NCBI GenBank assembly: GCA_045545455.1
Contig: JAZQAY010000045.1
Coordinates: 1 to 22,774 of the forward strand
Source: RUG754 sp045545455
GTDB taxonomy: Bacteria > Bacillota > Clostridia > Peptostreptococcales > Anaerovoracaceae
DNA length: 22,774 nt
Direction of reading: 5' to 3'
Below the pieces are notes generated by a model. It had not been told where the DNA came from. It did not search any database and saw only the letters and a program-made list of their open reading frames with translations. Each line of letters begins with the position of its first letter. Position 1 is the stretch's first letter. This document shows, in pieces, positions 1 through 7,571 of this stretch. The translations under genes and the position numbers were made by a program.

Positions 1-1
1 T

Positions 2-919
2 CTGTATGTTCCCGGCGGTACTGCTGCGTATCCTTCAACCGTCCTTATGGATATAATTCCTGCGAGGATAGCAGGAGTCGGGGAAGTTATCATGGTGAGC
101 CCGCCGGGGAAGGATGGGAAGCTTGATCCTGTGATACTGTCTGCGGCTAAGATAGCTGGGGCGGACCGAATATTCAAGGCGGGCGGTGCTCAGATCATAG
201 CTGCGCTTTCCTATGGTACCGAGTCCATACCAAGGGTCGATAAGATAGTGGGGCCCGGTAATGCCTTTGTCGCTGAAGCCAAACGCCAGGTCTTCGGACG
301 GGTCGCCATCGATATGATCGCAGGCCCCAGTGAGATCCTGGTGGTATCTGACGGCAAGTCAGATCCTTCTCATGTGGCAGCTGACATGCTTTCGCAGGCC
401 GAGCATGACAAGATGGCATCTGCTGTTCTTGTTACTGATTCAGATTATCTGGCATATCAGGTAAGGGACGAGATAGAGAAACAGCTGTTGACCCTTGAAA
501 GAGAAGATATAGCCAGAGCATCCATAGATGATAACGGCAAGATAATAGTGGCAGATGACCTTCTGCAGGCCATCGATATCGCAAACGAGATAGCTCCTGA
601 ACATCTGGAACTCATGGTAGATGAACCATTCAGCCTGCTGGACTCCATAGGGCACGCCGGCTCCATCTTCATGGGAAGGAATTGCCCGGAAGCTCTGGGA
701 GACTATTTCGCAGGTCCCAATCACACGCTTCCGACAAGCGGTACAGCGAGATTCTCAAGTCCTCTTTCGGTGGACGATTTCGTGAAGAGATCCCAGTATA
801 CGTATTATACCAGAGATGCTCTCTCCAGGGTGGCATATGAGATAGCAGCATTCGCCAACAAGGAAGGGTTGACAGGTCACGCGAGATCAGCTGTTATAAG
901 ATGTGAGGAAGAACAGTAA
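2..919 (+). CDS. hisD: Histidinol dehydrogenase, C-terminal ~305 residues (5' end outside window)
   Basis: Catalyses the last two steps of histidine synthesis, oxidising L-histidinol through the aldehyde to L-histidine with NAD+ and zinc. The reading frame is open from base 2, so the methionine at 47 is internal: the residues before it (YVPGGTAAYPSTVLM) are the conserved HisD block preceding the Rossmann region. Other visible signatures are SQAEHD (Gln and His zinc ligands), APEHLEL (catalytic Glu-His pair), GDYFAGPNHTLPTSG (zinc-ligand Asp) and LTGHARSA near the end (zinc-ligand His). All catalytic and metal residues known for the family are present. Only the N-terminal third is missing, because of the window edge rather than truncation. 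The gene stops at TAA 917-919 and is followed by a 63-nt gap to hisC. Identification is very secure. Confidence 0.97.
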   Translation: MYVPGGTAAYPSTVLMDIIPARIAGVGEVIMVSPPGKDGKLDPVILSAAKIAGADRIFKAGGAQIIAALSYGTESIPRVDKIVGPGNAFVAEAKRQVFGRVAIDMIAGPSEILVVSDGKSDPSHVAADMLSQAEHDKMASAVLVTDSDYLAYQVRDEIEKQLLTLEREDIARASIDDNGKIIVADDLLQAIDIANEIAPEHLELMVDEPFSLLDSIGHAGSIFMGRNCPEALGDYFAGPNHTLPTSGTARFSSPLSVDDFVKRSQYTYYTRDALSRVAYEIAAFANKEGLTGHARSAVIRCEEEQ

Positions 920-982
920 TAAAAGCATTGAGAACTATCGCATTATAAATCTATCAAAGAATGCGAGATCCGGAGTAAAAGA

Positions 983-2038
983 ATGAAAAGATTCCTGAGC
1001 AGTAAATATAAGGCTCTCAAACCATACACGCCCGGCGAACAGCCACGGGATATGAAATATATCAAACTGAATACCAATGAGTCTCCGTTTCCTCCGTCTG
1101 AGAAGGCGGTAAGACTTGCAGAAGAGACGGTCAAAAGGCTAAACCTATATTCGGATCCCGACATGAAGGAACTGAGAAAGACACTTTCTGGTAAATCCGG
1201 AGTGTCACCTGATCAGGTAACAGCAACAAACGGATCGGATGAATTCCTTAACTTCTGCTTTATGGCTTTCTGTGATGAGGAGCATCCCATATATTTTCCG
1301 GATATCACATATGGATTTTATCCTGTGTTCGGTGATATAAACAGAGTGCCTTACGAAGAGATTCCGCTTAAGGAAGACCTTACCATAGATCTGGATGACT
1401 ATATGGACCTTAAAGGCACGATCCTTCTGGCAAACCCCAACGCACCGACTGGTATAGCGATCCCGAGAGCTGACATAGAGCGGCTTGTAAGGAAGGACCC
1501 CGAAAGGCTCATCATAGTAGATGAGGCTTACGTCGATTTCGGCGCTGAGAGCTGTGTGCCTCTTGTCGGTAAATACGACAACCTGATAGTTGTCCAGACG
1601 TTTTCCAAATCAAGATCATTGGCAGGAGCAAGACTGGGGTTCGGCTTCGGAAGCAGAGAGCTTATCAGGGATATAGATACCATCAGATATTCCACTAATC
1701 CGTATAATGTGAATTCTGTCACCCAGGCCATGGGGATCGGTTCACTTATGGATGAAGGATATACCCTGAAGAACTCTGAAACAATCGAGGCCAACAGGAA
1801 GTATACCGCTGAAGCTCTTAAGGATCTCGGCTTCAGGATGACTGATTCACTTGCGAATTTTATATTTTGCGAATCACCTGATATAGATGGAGAGGAGCTC
1901 TACCTGAAGCTTAAAGCTAACGGGATCCTGATAAGGAATTTCACTAAAGACAGGATCAAGAATTTCAACAGGATAACCATCGGAACAATGGATCAGATGG
2001 AAGCTCTTATAGATAAGATCAAGGACATCCTGAAATAG
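983..2038 (+). CDS. hisC: Histidinol-phosphate aminotransferase
   Basis: PLP enzyme converting imidazole acetol phosphate and glutamate into L-histidinol phosphate. The 351 residues are the normal length for the fold-type I family. Visible signatures: ATNGSDEFL around residue 81 (cofactor phosphate binding), Tyr110, NPNAPTG with Asn152, DEAY at 180-183 (Asp180 pairs with the pyridine nitrogen), TFSKSRSLAGARLGF with Lys209 as the PLP Schiff-base lysine, and an Arg in the GARLGFG segment. The start ATG at 983 is preceded by CGGAG with 7-nt spacing. It is the second visible gene of the his operon. A HisC-like sequence could be a broader-specificity aromatic aminotransferase, but its position between hisD and hisB settles the role. 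Confidence 0.96.
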   Translation: MKRFLSSKYKALKPYTPGEQPRDMKYIKLNTNESPFPPSEKAVRLAEETVKRLNLYSDPDMKELRKTLSGKSGVSPDQVTATNGSDEFLNFCFMAFCDEEHPIYFPDITYGFYPVFGDINRVPYEEIPLKEDLTIDLDDYMDLKGTILLANPNAPTGIAIPRADIERLVRKDPERLIIVDEAYVDFGAESCVPLVGKYDNLIVVQTFSKSRSLAGARLGFGFGSRELIRDIDTIRYSTNPYNVNSVTQAMGIGSLMDEGYTLKNSETIEANRKYTAEALKDLGFRMTDSLANFIFCESPDIDGEELYLKLKANGILIRNFTKDRIKNFNRITIGTMDQMEALIDKIKDILK

Positions 2039-2075
2039 CTAAGCAAACCTCAGGATATCACTTATGGAGGAAAAA

Positions 2076-2663
2076 ATGAGAACTGCAGAAGTTCGCCGCA
2101 GGACCAGCGAGACAAACGTAATGATAAGACTTGTGCTTGACGGCAAAGGAGAATCAGACATCAAGACTGGTGTGGGTTTCATGGATCACATGCTTACGCT
2201 TTTCGCTAAGCACGGCAGATTTGACCTGGAAGTTTTCTGTGAAGGGGATACCTTTGTGGATGATCATCACACCACAGAGGATCTGGGCATAGCACTGGGT
2301 ACAGCTTTCTCCGAAGCGCTTGGAGAGAAACGCGGGATCAGGCGCTATGGGTCAGCTATCATTCCGATGGACGAATCACTTATCCTGACCTCGGTGGATA
2401 TCTCGGGAAGAGCTTATCTGGGATATGATCTTGATATCCCCACTGAGAAGGTAGGGACTTTCGACACCGAACTTGTGGAGGAATTCCTTATGGGCTTCGT
2501 AAGGAAGGCCGAGATCACTATTCATGTGAGGGAACTTGCAGGAACCAACTCTCATCACATGATCGAGGGAGCTTTCAAATCCCTGGCAAGAAGTCTTAAG
2601 AAAGCGGTATCGCTGGATCCTGATAATATGGATGAGATACCTTCCACGAAGGGAGTGCTCTGA
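2076..2663 (+). CDS. hisB: Imidazoleglycerol-phosphate dehydratase
   Basis: Dehydrates imidazole glycerol phosphate to imidazole acetol phosphate, using a di-manganese site. The 195 residues correspond to the monofunctional enzyme; the fused histidinol-phosphatase domain of the E. coli protein is absent. Visible are GVGFMDHMLTLFAKHG (residues 32-47), DHHTTED (63-69) and, near the end, SHHMIEGAFKSLARSL, which together supply the metal-binding His and Glu residues. I chose ATG 2076 rather than the upstream in-frame ATG 2064: a GGAGG at 2066-2070 sits 5 nt before 2076, and that start gives the canonical N-terminus MRTAEVRRRT. Starting at 2064 would place the ribosome binding site inside the gene. 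The stop codon shares one base with the hisH start (TGATG). Confidence 0.96.
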   Translation: MRTAEVRRRTSETNVMIRLVLDGKGESDIKTGVGFMDHMLTLFAKHGRFDLEVFCEGDTFVDDHHTTEDLGIALGTAFSEALGEKRGIRRYGSAIIPMDESLILTSVDISGRAYLGYDLDIPTEKVGTFDTELVEEFLMGFVRKAEITIHVRELAGTNSHHMIEGAFKSLARSLKKAVSLDPDNMDEIPSTKGVL

Positions 2664-3277
2664 TGATTGGGATCATAGATTACGGTGTGGGGAATCTCTT
2701 TTCTCTTAAGTGCAGTCTTCAGGCCATCGGTCAGGAGGCGGTGGTGTCCTCCGACAGAAAAGTGCTTGAGAGAGCTGACCATCTTATACTTCCCGGAGTA
2801 GGAGCCTTCAGGGACGCAGCAGAGAAACTGAGAAGAAGCGGCATGGCGGAACTTGTAACAGATGAAGCCCTAAAGGGCAAGCCCATACTCGGGATCTGCC
2901 TCGGGATGCAGCTTCTGTTTGAGAGAAGCTATGAGTATGGAGACTATCAGGGTCTGGGTCTCCTTAAGGGATCGGTCATACCACTTAAAGGGAAGATCCC
3001 CGATGAACTTAAGGTCCCTCATATGGGATGGAACAGCCTTAAAATAGTGAGAGATCATCCTCTTCTCAAAAGGACTAAAGAGGGAGATCATGTGTATTTC
3101 GTCCATTCATTCTTTGCAGACGGATGTGAGGACAGCCTTATCACTTCTTCGGAATACGGCTGTGAGATAACAGCGGCTGTTGGAAAGGATAACATCTGTG
3201 GCTGCCAGTTCCACCCGGAGAAGAGCGGGCAGGCAGGACTCGATATACTTAGAAGTTTCGCGGAGGACGTCAAATGA
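2663..3277 (+). CDS. hisH: Imidazole glycerol phosphate synthase, glutaminase subunit
   Basis: Class I glutamine amidotransferase that releases ammonia from glutamine and passes it to HisF. The 204 residues are standard. The nucleophile is Cys79 in GICLGMQ, and the catalytic dyad is completed by His184 and Glu186 in CQFHPEKSG. The oxyanion-loop equivalent is in LPGVGAF around residue 43. It overlaps hisB by 1 nt and hisA by 4 nt (ATGA), indicating translational coupling. Its partner hisF lies one gene downstream, as in many his operons. Very secure. Confidence 0.96.
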   Translation: MIGIIDYGVGNLFSLKCSLQAIGQEAVVSSDRKVLERADHLILPGVGAFRDAAEKLRRSGMAELVTDEALKGKPILGICLGMQLLFERSYEYGDYQGLGLLKGSVIPLKGKIPDELKVPHMGWNSLKIVRDHPLLKRTKEGDHVYFVHSFFADGCEDSLITSSEYGCEITAAVGKDNICGCQFHPEKSGQAGLDILRSFAEDVK

Positions 3278-3987
3278 TAATATATCCCGCAATCGATATT
3301 TTTGAAGGCAAGGCTGTCAGACTGTTAAAGGGAAACTATGACGAGATGACGGTGTACAGTGATGATCCTTCTGAGGTCGCCATGGATTTCGTGAGATCAG
3401 GGGCGGATCATATCCACATAGTCGACCTGGAGGCTGCCAGATCAGGCGAGACGCCCAATATGGAGAGCGTATTAAGGATCAAGGAGCGCTCAGGAGTGTT
3501 CTGCGAGATAGGCGGCGGCATCAGATCGATGGAGACGGCTTCGAAGTACCTTGAAGCAGGCGTTGACCGGGTGATACTGGGAACGGCTGCCGTGGAGGAC
3601 AGGGATTTCCTGGGATCCGCTGTGAGACGGTTCGGATCCGGCATCGCAGTCGGTGCAGATCTAAGGAATAGTGTAGTTTCCGTCAGAGGCTGGACCAGGG
3701 ATTCCGGGATCCATGCCGTGGATTTCATGAGAGATCTGGAGTCGTTTGGGGTGGATACGGTCATAATGACGGACATATCCAAAGACGGTGCCATGCAGGG
3801 GACAAACAGGGAATTATACAGGACCATTTCTGAGATGTTTAAGATAAACATAGTGGCATCCGGAGGAGTGTCTTCCCTGGATGACCTGAGAGCCCTGAAA
3901 GAAATGGGACTCTCAGGCGCCATAATCGGAAAGGCATATTATACAGGTGCGATCGATCTCAGGCAGGCGATCATAGAAAGTGAATGA
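3274..3987 (+). CDS. hisA: ProFAR isomerase (phosphoribosylformimino-AICAR-phosphate isomerase)
   Basis: TIM-barrel enzyme performing the Amadori isomerisation of ProFAR to PRFAR. The 237 residues match the family. Catalytic base Asp8 lies in PAIDIFEGKAVRL and catalytic acid Asp129 in VGADLRN; phosphate-binding loops are GGGIRS (residues 80-85) and ASGGVSS near the end. DISKDGAMQGTN is the expected conserved loop. HisA and HisF are sequence relatives, but this copy begins with the HisA-type N-terminus and precedes hisF. The start overlaps the end of hisH by 4 nt (ATGA), so reinitiation is likely. Confidence 0.96.
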   Translation: MIIYPAIDIFEGKAVRLLKGNYDEMTVYSDDPSEVAMDFVRSGADHIHIVDLEAARSGETPNMESVLRIKERSGVFCEIGGGIRSMETASKYLEAGVDRVILGTAAVEDRDFLGSAVRRFGSGIAVGADLRNSVVSVRGWTRDSGIHAVDFMRDLESFGVDTVIMTDISKDGAMQGTNRELYRTISEMFKINIVASGGVSSLDDLRALKEMGLSGAIIGKAYYTGAIDLRQAIIESE

Positions 3988-3989
3988 CA

Positions 3990-4748
3990 ATGATAACAAA
4001 GAGAATAATACCATGCCTTGACGTCAGAGACGGCAGAGTGGTCAAGGGCACCAATTTCAAAGGATTAAAGGACGTGGCATCCCCGGTGGAACTTGCAGCA
4101 TATTATTCAGGATGCGGTGCGGATGAGCTGGTATTCTACGATATCACCGCATCAGCTGAAGGAAGGAAACTCTTCACGGACATCCTTAAGAAGACTGCAT
4201 CTAAAGTCTTCATACCGCTTACCGTAGGCGGCGGAATAAACACTGTTGAGGATTTCTCGAGAGTGCTTAACTGCGGGGCAGACAAGGTAAGCGTGAATTC
4301 CGGCGCGATCAGGGATCACGGCCTTATCAGAAAGGCTGCAGGAATATACGGAGACCAGTGCGTAGTGCTCTCGGCTGATGTGAAGAGAGTGGATGGGAAG
4401 TTCAGAGTGTTCGCCAAGGGAGGAAGAGAAGACACCGGACTCGACGCGCTGGAATGGATCAGGTTCTGCGTGGATGAAGGAGCAGGTGAGGTCGTGCTGA
4501 ATTCCATAGATACAGACGGTGTCAAACAGGGATTTGACCTGGAGATGCTAGATAAAGTTACATCTATCGTACAGGTCCCTGTCATAGCATCGGGAGGAGC
4601 CGGATGCATAGATGATTTCATAGAACTTTTCGATAAGGTCCCGGGAGTGGATGCGGGGCTTGCAGCTTCCATATTCCATTACGGTGAGGTGGAGATCAGA
4701 GACCTTAAAAAAAGAATGCGCCTCGAAGGGATAAATGTGAGGCTTTAG
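3990..4748 (+). CDS. hisF: Imidazole glycerol phosphate synthase, cyclase subunit
   Basis: TIM-barrel cyclase that uses ammonia from HisH to turn PRFAR into imidazole glycerol phosphate and AICAR, the latter feeding back into purine synthesis. The N-terminus MITKRIIPCLDVRDGRVVKG is the family signature. Starting at ATG 3990, the catalytic aspartates fall at residues 11 and 130, the numbering usual for HisF; this is why I prefer it to the ATG at 3984, which overlaps the hisA stop and adds two residues. Phosphate-binding loops are VGGGIN and ASGGAG. About 252 residues. No strong Shine-Dalgarno is visible, so translation probably depends on coupling to hisA, whose stop lies 2 nt upstream. Confidence 0.95.
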   Translation: MITKRIIPCLDVRDGRVVKGTNFKGLKDVASPVELAAYYSGCGADELVFYDITASAEGRKLFTDILKKTASKVFIPLTVGGGINTVEDFSRVLNCGADKVSVNSGAIRDHGLIRKAAGIYGDQCVVLSADVKRVDGKFRVFAKGGREDTGLDALEWIRFCVDEGAGEVVLNSIDTDGVKQGFDLEMLDKVTSIVQVPVIASGGAGCIDDFIELFDKVPGVDAGLAASIFHYGEVEIRDLKKRMRLEGINVRL

Positions 4749-4769
4749 GTGCTTTAACGGAGATAAGTG

Positions 4770-5453
4770 ATGAATAACAGAGAAGAAAAGAAGATCAAAA
4801 AAGCAACAGATATAAAAGGTCTGAGATTTGATGATAAAGGCCTTATACCTGCCATAATTCAGGACAGGAAGACGGGAAGAGTGCTGACGCTGGCATATAT
4901 GAACGAGGAGAGTCTGAGACGCTCCATCGAAGGAGGCCTTACATGCTTCTGGTCAAGATCCAGACAGGAATACTGGCTGAAGGGAGAGACCAGCGGGAAT
5001 TACCAGCACATAGTTTCCATCACGGCAGACTGCGACAGAGACGCACTTCTTGTGGAGGTGTACCCTGACGGACCGGCATGCCACCTTGGAAATTTCTCCT
5101 GCTTCGAGGATCCTTTGTACAGGAGGGAGTCTTATCAGGAGCCATTCAGGATGGATGAACTTATGGAACTTATATCCGGCCGTAAGACCGATCCGAAGGA
5201 AGGTTCATACACGACATATCTTTTTGACAGGGGGCTGGACAAGATCCTTAAGAAGGTAGGGGAGGAATCCACCGAAGTCATCATTGCGGCCAAGGCCTGC
5301 GATAAAGCGGAGACGATATACGAGATCGCTGATCTAGCATATCATGTCATGGTCCTTATGACGGAGCAGGGTATCAGCCTGGATGATATCAGAGGCGAGC
5401 TTGCATCGCGCCATGTGATAGATCACAAGGTGAAGCAAGAGAAGATGACCTGA
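4770..5453 (+). CDS. hisIE: Bifunctional PR-AMP cyclohydrolase / PR-ATP pyrophosphohydrolase
   Basis: Fusion of the enzymes for steps two and three of the pathway. The N-terminal HisI domain (roughly residues 20-125) shows LAYMNEESL, FWSRSRQEYWLKGETSGN, DCDRDALL and GPACHLGNFSCF, which hold the zinc/magnesium-binding Asp and Cys residues. The C-terminal HisE domain (roughly 145-227) shows KVGEESTEVIIAAK and the EIADLAYHVMVLM helix typical of all-alpha NTP pyrophosphohydrolases. ATG 4770 is chosen over the in-frame GTG at 4767 because CGGAG at 4758-4762 is spaced 7 nt from it. It is the last gene of the operon, 21 nt after hisF and just before a strong terminator. Confidence 0.96.
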   Translation: MNNREEKKIKKATDIKGLRFDDKGLIPAIIQDRKTGRVLTLAYMNEESLRRSIEGGLTCFWSRSRQEYWLKGETSGNYQHIVSITADCDRDALLVEVYPDGPACHLGNFSCFEDPLYRRESYQEPFRMDELMELISGRKTDPKEGSYTTYLFDRGLDKILKKVGEESTEVIIAAKACDKAETIYEIADLAYHVMVLMTEQGISLDDIRGELASRHVIDHKVKQEKMT

Positions 5454-5467
5454 AAATAATACGATTC

Positions 5468-5497
5468 TGCAGGAGTTTTATCTCCTGCATTTTTATT
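5468..5497 (+). terminator. Rho-independent terminator of the his operon
   Basis: Perfect 8-bp stem TGCAGGAG (5468-5475) / CTCCTGCA (5482-5489) with a TTTTAT loop, followed at once by TTTTTATT. It lies 14 nt after the hisIE stop codon and marks the 3' end of the his transcript. Confidence 0.93.
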
Positions 5498-5563
5498 AAG
5501 ATGATCTGAGTGGACCTGCGGCTATCAGGCCTTTTATCTCTACATTCGGGGGGCCGTTTCTCA

Positions 5564-5579
5564 ATTCAAATACTTGAAT
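5564..5579. promoter_or_regulatory. Inverted repeat over the -35 box; possible operator
   Basis: ATTCAA (5564-5569), 4-nt spacer, TTGAAT (5574-5579): a perfect 6-bp inverted repeat whose right arm is the -35 hexamer of the promoter for the Fe-S/dynamin/acyltransferase operon. A bound repressor would block polymerase. The arms are short and AT-rich, so chance is possible. Confidence 0.35.
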
Positions 5580-5602
5580 AACAACGCTTTATATGGTACT
5601 AT
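5574..5602 (+). promoter_or_regulatory. Probable sigma-A promoter with extended -10
   Basis: TTGAAT at 5574-5579, 17-nt spacer, TACTAT at 5597-5602, with a TGG immediately before the -10 giving an extended -10. Expected start of transcription is near 5609, about 38 nt before the start codon at 5647. The 5498-5563 stretch upstream shows no clear gene or structure. Confidence 0.7.
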
Positions 5603-5646
5603 GACTATGTATGAGAAAATGAAAAAATGATAGGAGGCATAAATAT

Positions 5647-6198
5647 ATGCAGTTACTCGAAAGAGTCAGGAATTGTAATGGATGCGGAGCCTGCGTGGTG
5701 CCCTGTAAGCATAACGCGGTGAAGCTGTATAACAGAAATGGTGATGAAGCACAGGAGCTTCTCGCTAAAACGACTAATAAACAGACCGCTGAAGCCAAGG
5801 AGTTTGAGGCATCCGGCAAGTACGGAAACGTCAGGGGAAGCCTGGAATCCGGTGCCAAGAAGATCGCGATAGTAAACGAGGGCGCCTGCGACAGGTGCAA
5901 CGCCTGCGTGCTTTTCTGCCCCATATTCAATCCCGTGGAACTTCCTGAATTTGACGAATGGTTCGAATATGATCCGGCATTTGATGAGAGAGACATGCCG
6001 AAGCTCTACCGCGAGACCATGAGAAAGGCCAGAGCAGGCCAGCACACTGAGTTCGTGGGAACTCTCTGCCAGATCGCAGCGCTTAAATCCCTTAACGGAG
6101 ATAAGATCCCTCAGAACCTTATACTTAAGCCGCTTCTTTGCACCAAGGAAAAACAGGAAAGCGAACCTTGCTGCAGCGAATGCAGATTCTATAAATAA
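5647..6198 (+). CDS. Dicluster 4Fe-4S protein with FrhB-like C-terminal part
   Basis: The 183-residue protein has two 4Fe-4S binding motifs of the CxxCxxCxxxC type: Cys10/13/16/20 (CNGCGACVVPC) and Cys81/84/87/91 (CDRCNACVLFC followed by P). They are separated by about 60 residues instead of the short linker of a classic 2[4Fe-4S] ferredoxin. The C-terminal part, with GTLCQIAALKSL (Cys141) and LLCTKEK (Cys165), resembles the start of the coenzyme F420 hydrogenase/dehydrogenase beta-subunit (FrhB) family, but the long catalytic part is missing. It ends in a further cysteine group, CCSEC (175-179). An electron-transfer or redox-sensing role is inferred. AGGAGG at 5632-5637 lies 9 nt before the ATG. 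The next gene begins 22 nt downstream, so they are probably co-transcribed. The physiological partner is unknown. Confidence 0.8.
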   Translation: MQLLERVRNCNGCGACVVPCKHNAVKLYNRNGDEAQELLAKTTNKQTAEAKEFEASGKYGNVRGSLESGAKKIAIVNEGACDRCNACVLFCPIFNPVELPEFDEWFEYDPAFDERDMPKLYRETMRKARAGQHTEFVGTLCQIAALKSLNGDKIPQNLILKPLLCTKEKQESEPCCSECRFYK

Positions 6199-6220
6199 AA
6201 CAGGCGGGTATCTACAGTAA

Positions 6221-7570
6221 ATGATAAGACCTATCATAGAAATAACCAAGGAAATGAGAGACGTCTTCAGCCAGTATGAGCTTACCAAGAAGGAGCTCCA
6301 CAGGACTGAAGAACTCATAGATAAAATAGAAAACCAGAAGATCACCATCTCCGTCATTGGACAGTTCAAGCGCGGTAAAAGTATGCTTGTGAATTCCATC
6401 TTAGGAGACAGGATCCTTCCCATAGGCATAGTCCCCGTAACTGCGGTGGTGACTACCATCGAGTACGGCGAGAAGGCTGCGACGGTCAGATTCGATAATG
6501 GCATCATAAAAGAGATACCTTTTGAGGATATGGCGGAGTACATAAACGAGCAGTCCAACTCCGACAACCATCTGGGAGTGAGACAGGTAGCGGTATACAG
6601 CCCTTCGGAATTCCTGGAGGGAGGCATCACCCTGGTGGATACTCCGGGCGTAGGTTCCGTTCATCAGAAGAACACTGATGAGGCATACGCATTCGTTAAG
6701 GAATCCGACGCTGTTATCTTCATGCTGTCTGTGGACAGTCCCATAAACCAGATCGAGGTGGAGTTCCTGAAGAATGCCAGGGAGTACGCGTCCAAGTTCT
6801 ATTTCGTGGTGAACAAAATAGACACCATAGATGAGGACGACCTTAACGACTACGTGAACTACTGCAGGGACCTCATAAAGAAACTCATGGAAGTGGAGGA
6901 GATCCAGCTGTTCACCGTGAGCGCCAAGAAGGGAATAGGGATAGAGGAACTGAAGTCCGTGATAAGGCACGATTGTGAGACCACGGTCAGGGAGATCATA
7001 GAGAAGTCCGCAGGGCTAAAGATGAAGGATATCGGAGCATCAGCCCTGAGCCAGATCATGCTTTACAGGACCACGCTTCAGATGACTCAGAAACAGTTCG
7101 AGTATACCTTTGATGAGCTGGAGAAGACATTCGATGAGCTAAGGGAAGACGCAAAGGAATATGCTGAGCATTTCCGATCCAATCCCAGGATGCTGGAGGC
7201 CAAGCTGAACGATATCAGAAACAGACTTTCTGATGAGGTGTCCAGGCTTTTCAGGATCGATTACTACTACGACATAACCTCCGTGGATTTCTACAGAGGC
7301 GGCAAAGTGGATGAAGAGGGAAAGAGAGACTTAAGGGACGACTTCATAAGTGCCGTCAACGATATCTTTGAGGAACTGGAACAGACCATCAAGTCGGTAT
7401 TCATGTTCAAGGAGGAGAACACCTTCACCGTTACACAGCGCATCTACGATGTGAACAAGCTCACCAGGAGACTTGTGCGTCTCAGGACGGAACTGGAGAG
7501 GACTCCTCTGGAACAGCAGCAGATAGACGCCAACAAAAAACCCGAATTCAAGCAGGTAAACTGCGAGTGA
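6221..7570 (+). CDS. Dynamin-like GTPase, compact form
   Basis: Large-GTPase signatures are complete: G1 GQFKRGKS (residues 47-54), conserved Thr of G2 in VPVTAVVTT (about 71-79), G3 DTPG (140-143), G4 NKID (198-201) and a G5-like SAKKG (234-238). The wide spacing and the QFKRGKS form of the P-loop are typical of the dynamin family rather than small Ras-like GTPases. Residues about 255-449 are highly charged and probably helical, consistent with a stalk or neck bundle. At 449 residues it is shorter than most bacterial dynamin-like proteins, and I see no hydrophobic paddle or membrane segment, so lipid contact may need a partner. ATG 6221 has only a weak upstream AGGCGGG; ATG 6254 (codon 12), behind AAGGAA, is an alternative. 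Its stop lies 1 nt from the acyltransferase start. Membrane remodelling or repair is inferred. Confidence 0.85.
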   Translation: MIRPIIEITKEMRDVFSQYELTKKELHRTEELIDKIENQKITISVIGQFKRGKSMLVNSILGDRILPIGIVPVTAVVTTIEYGEKAATVRFDNGIIKEIPFEDMAEYINEQSNSDNHLGVRQVAVYSPSEFLEGGITLVDTPGVGSVHQKNTDEAYAFVKESDAVIFMLSVDSPINQIEVEFLKNAREYASKFYFVVNKIDTIDEDDLNDYVNYCRDLIKKLMEVEEIQLFTVSAKKGIGIEELKSVIRHDCETTVREIIEKSAGLKMKDIGASALSQIMLYRTTLQMTQKQFEYTFDELEKTFDELREDAKEYAEHFRSNPRMLEAKLNDIRNRLSDEVSRLFRIDYYYDITSVDFYRGGKVDEEGKRDLRDDFISAVNDIFEELEQTIKSVFMFKEENTFTVTQRIYDVNKLTRRLVRLRTELERTPLEQQQIDANKKPEFKQVNCE

Positions 7571-7571
7571 T

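Noticed and set aside
2064..2075. Upstream ATG 2064 as hisB start
   Set aside because: The Shine-Dalgarno GGAGG lies inside this extension and is correctly spaced for ATG 2076.
3408..3923. 171-codon open frame on the - strand inside hisA
   Set aside because: Fully within an unmistakable hisA; low-complexity Ser/Pro-rich translation typical of an antisense shadow.
4767..4769. GTG as start of hisIE
   Set aside because: The adjacent ATG 4770 is better placed relative to CGGAG at 4758-4762.
5653..6630. Long open frame on the - strand (325 codons) across the Fe-S and dynamin genes
   Set aside because: It is antisense to two genes with clear protein motifs, has no ribosome site, and its translation shows no recognisable domain; it is a by-product of codon bias.
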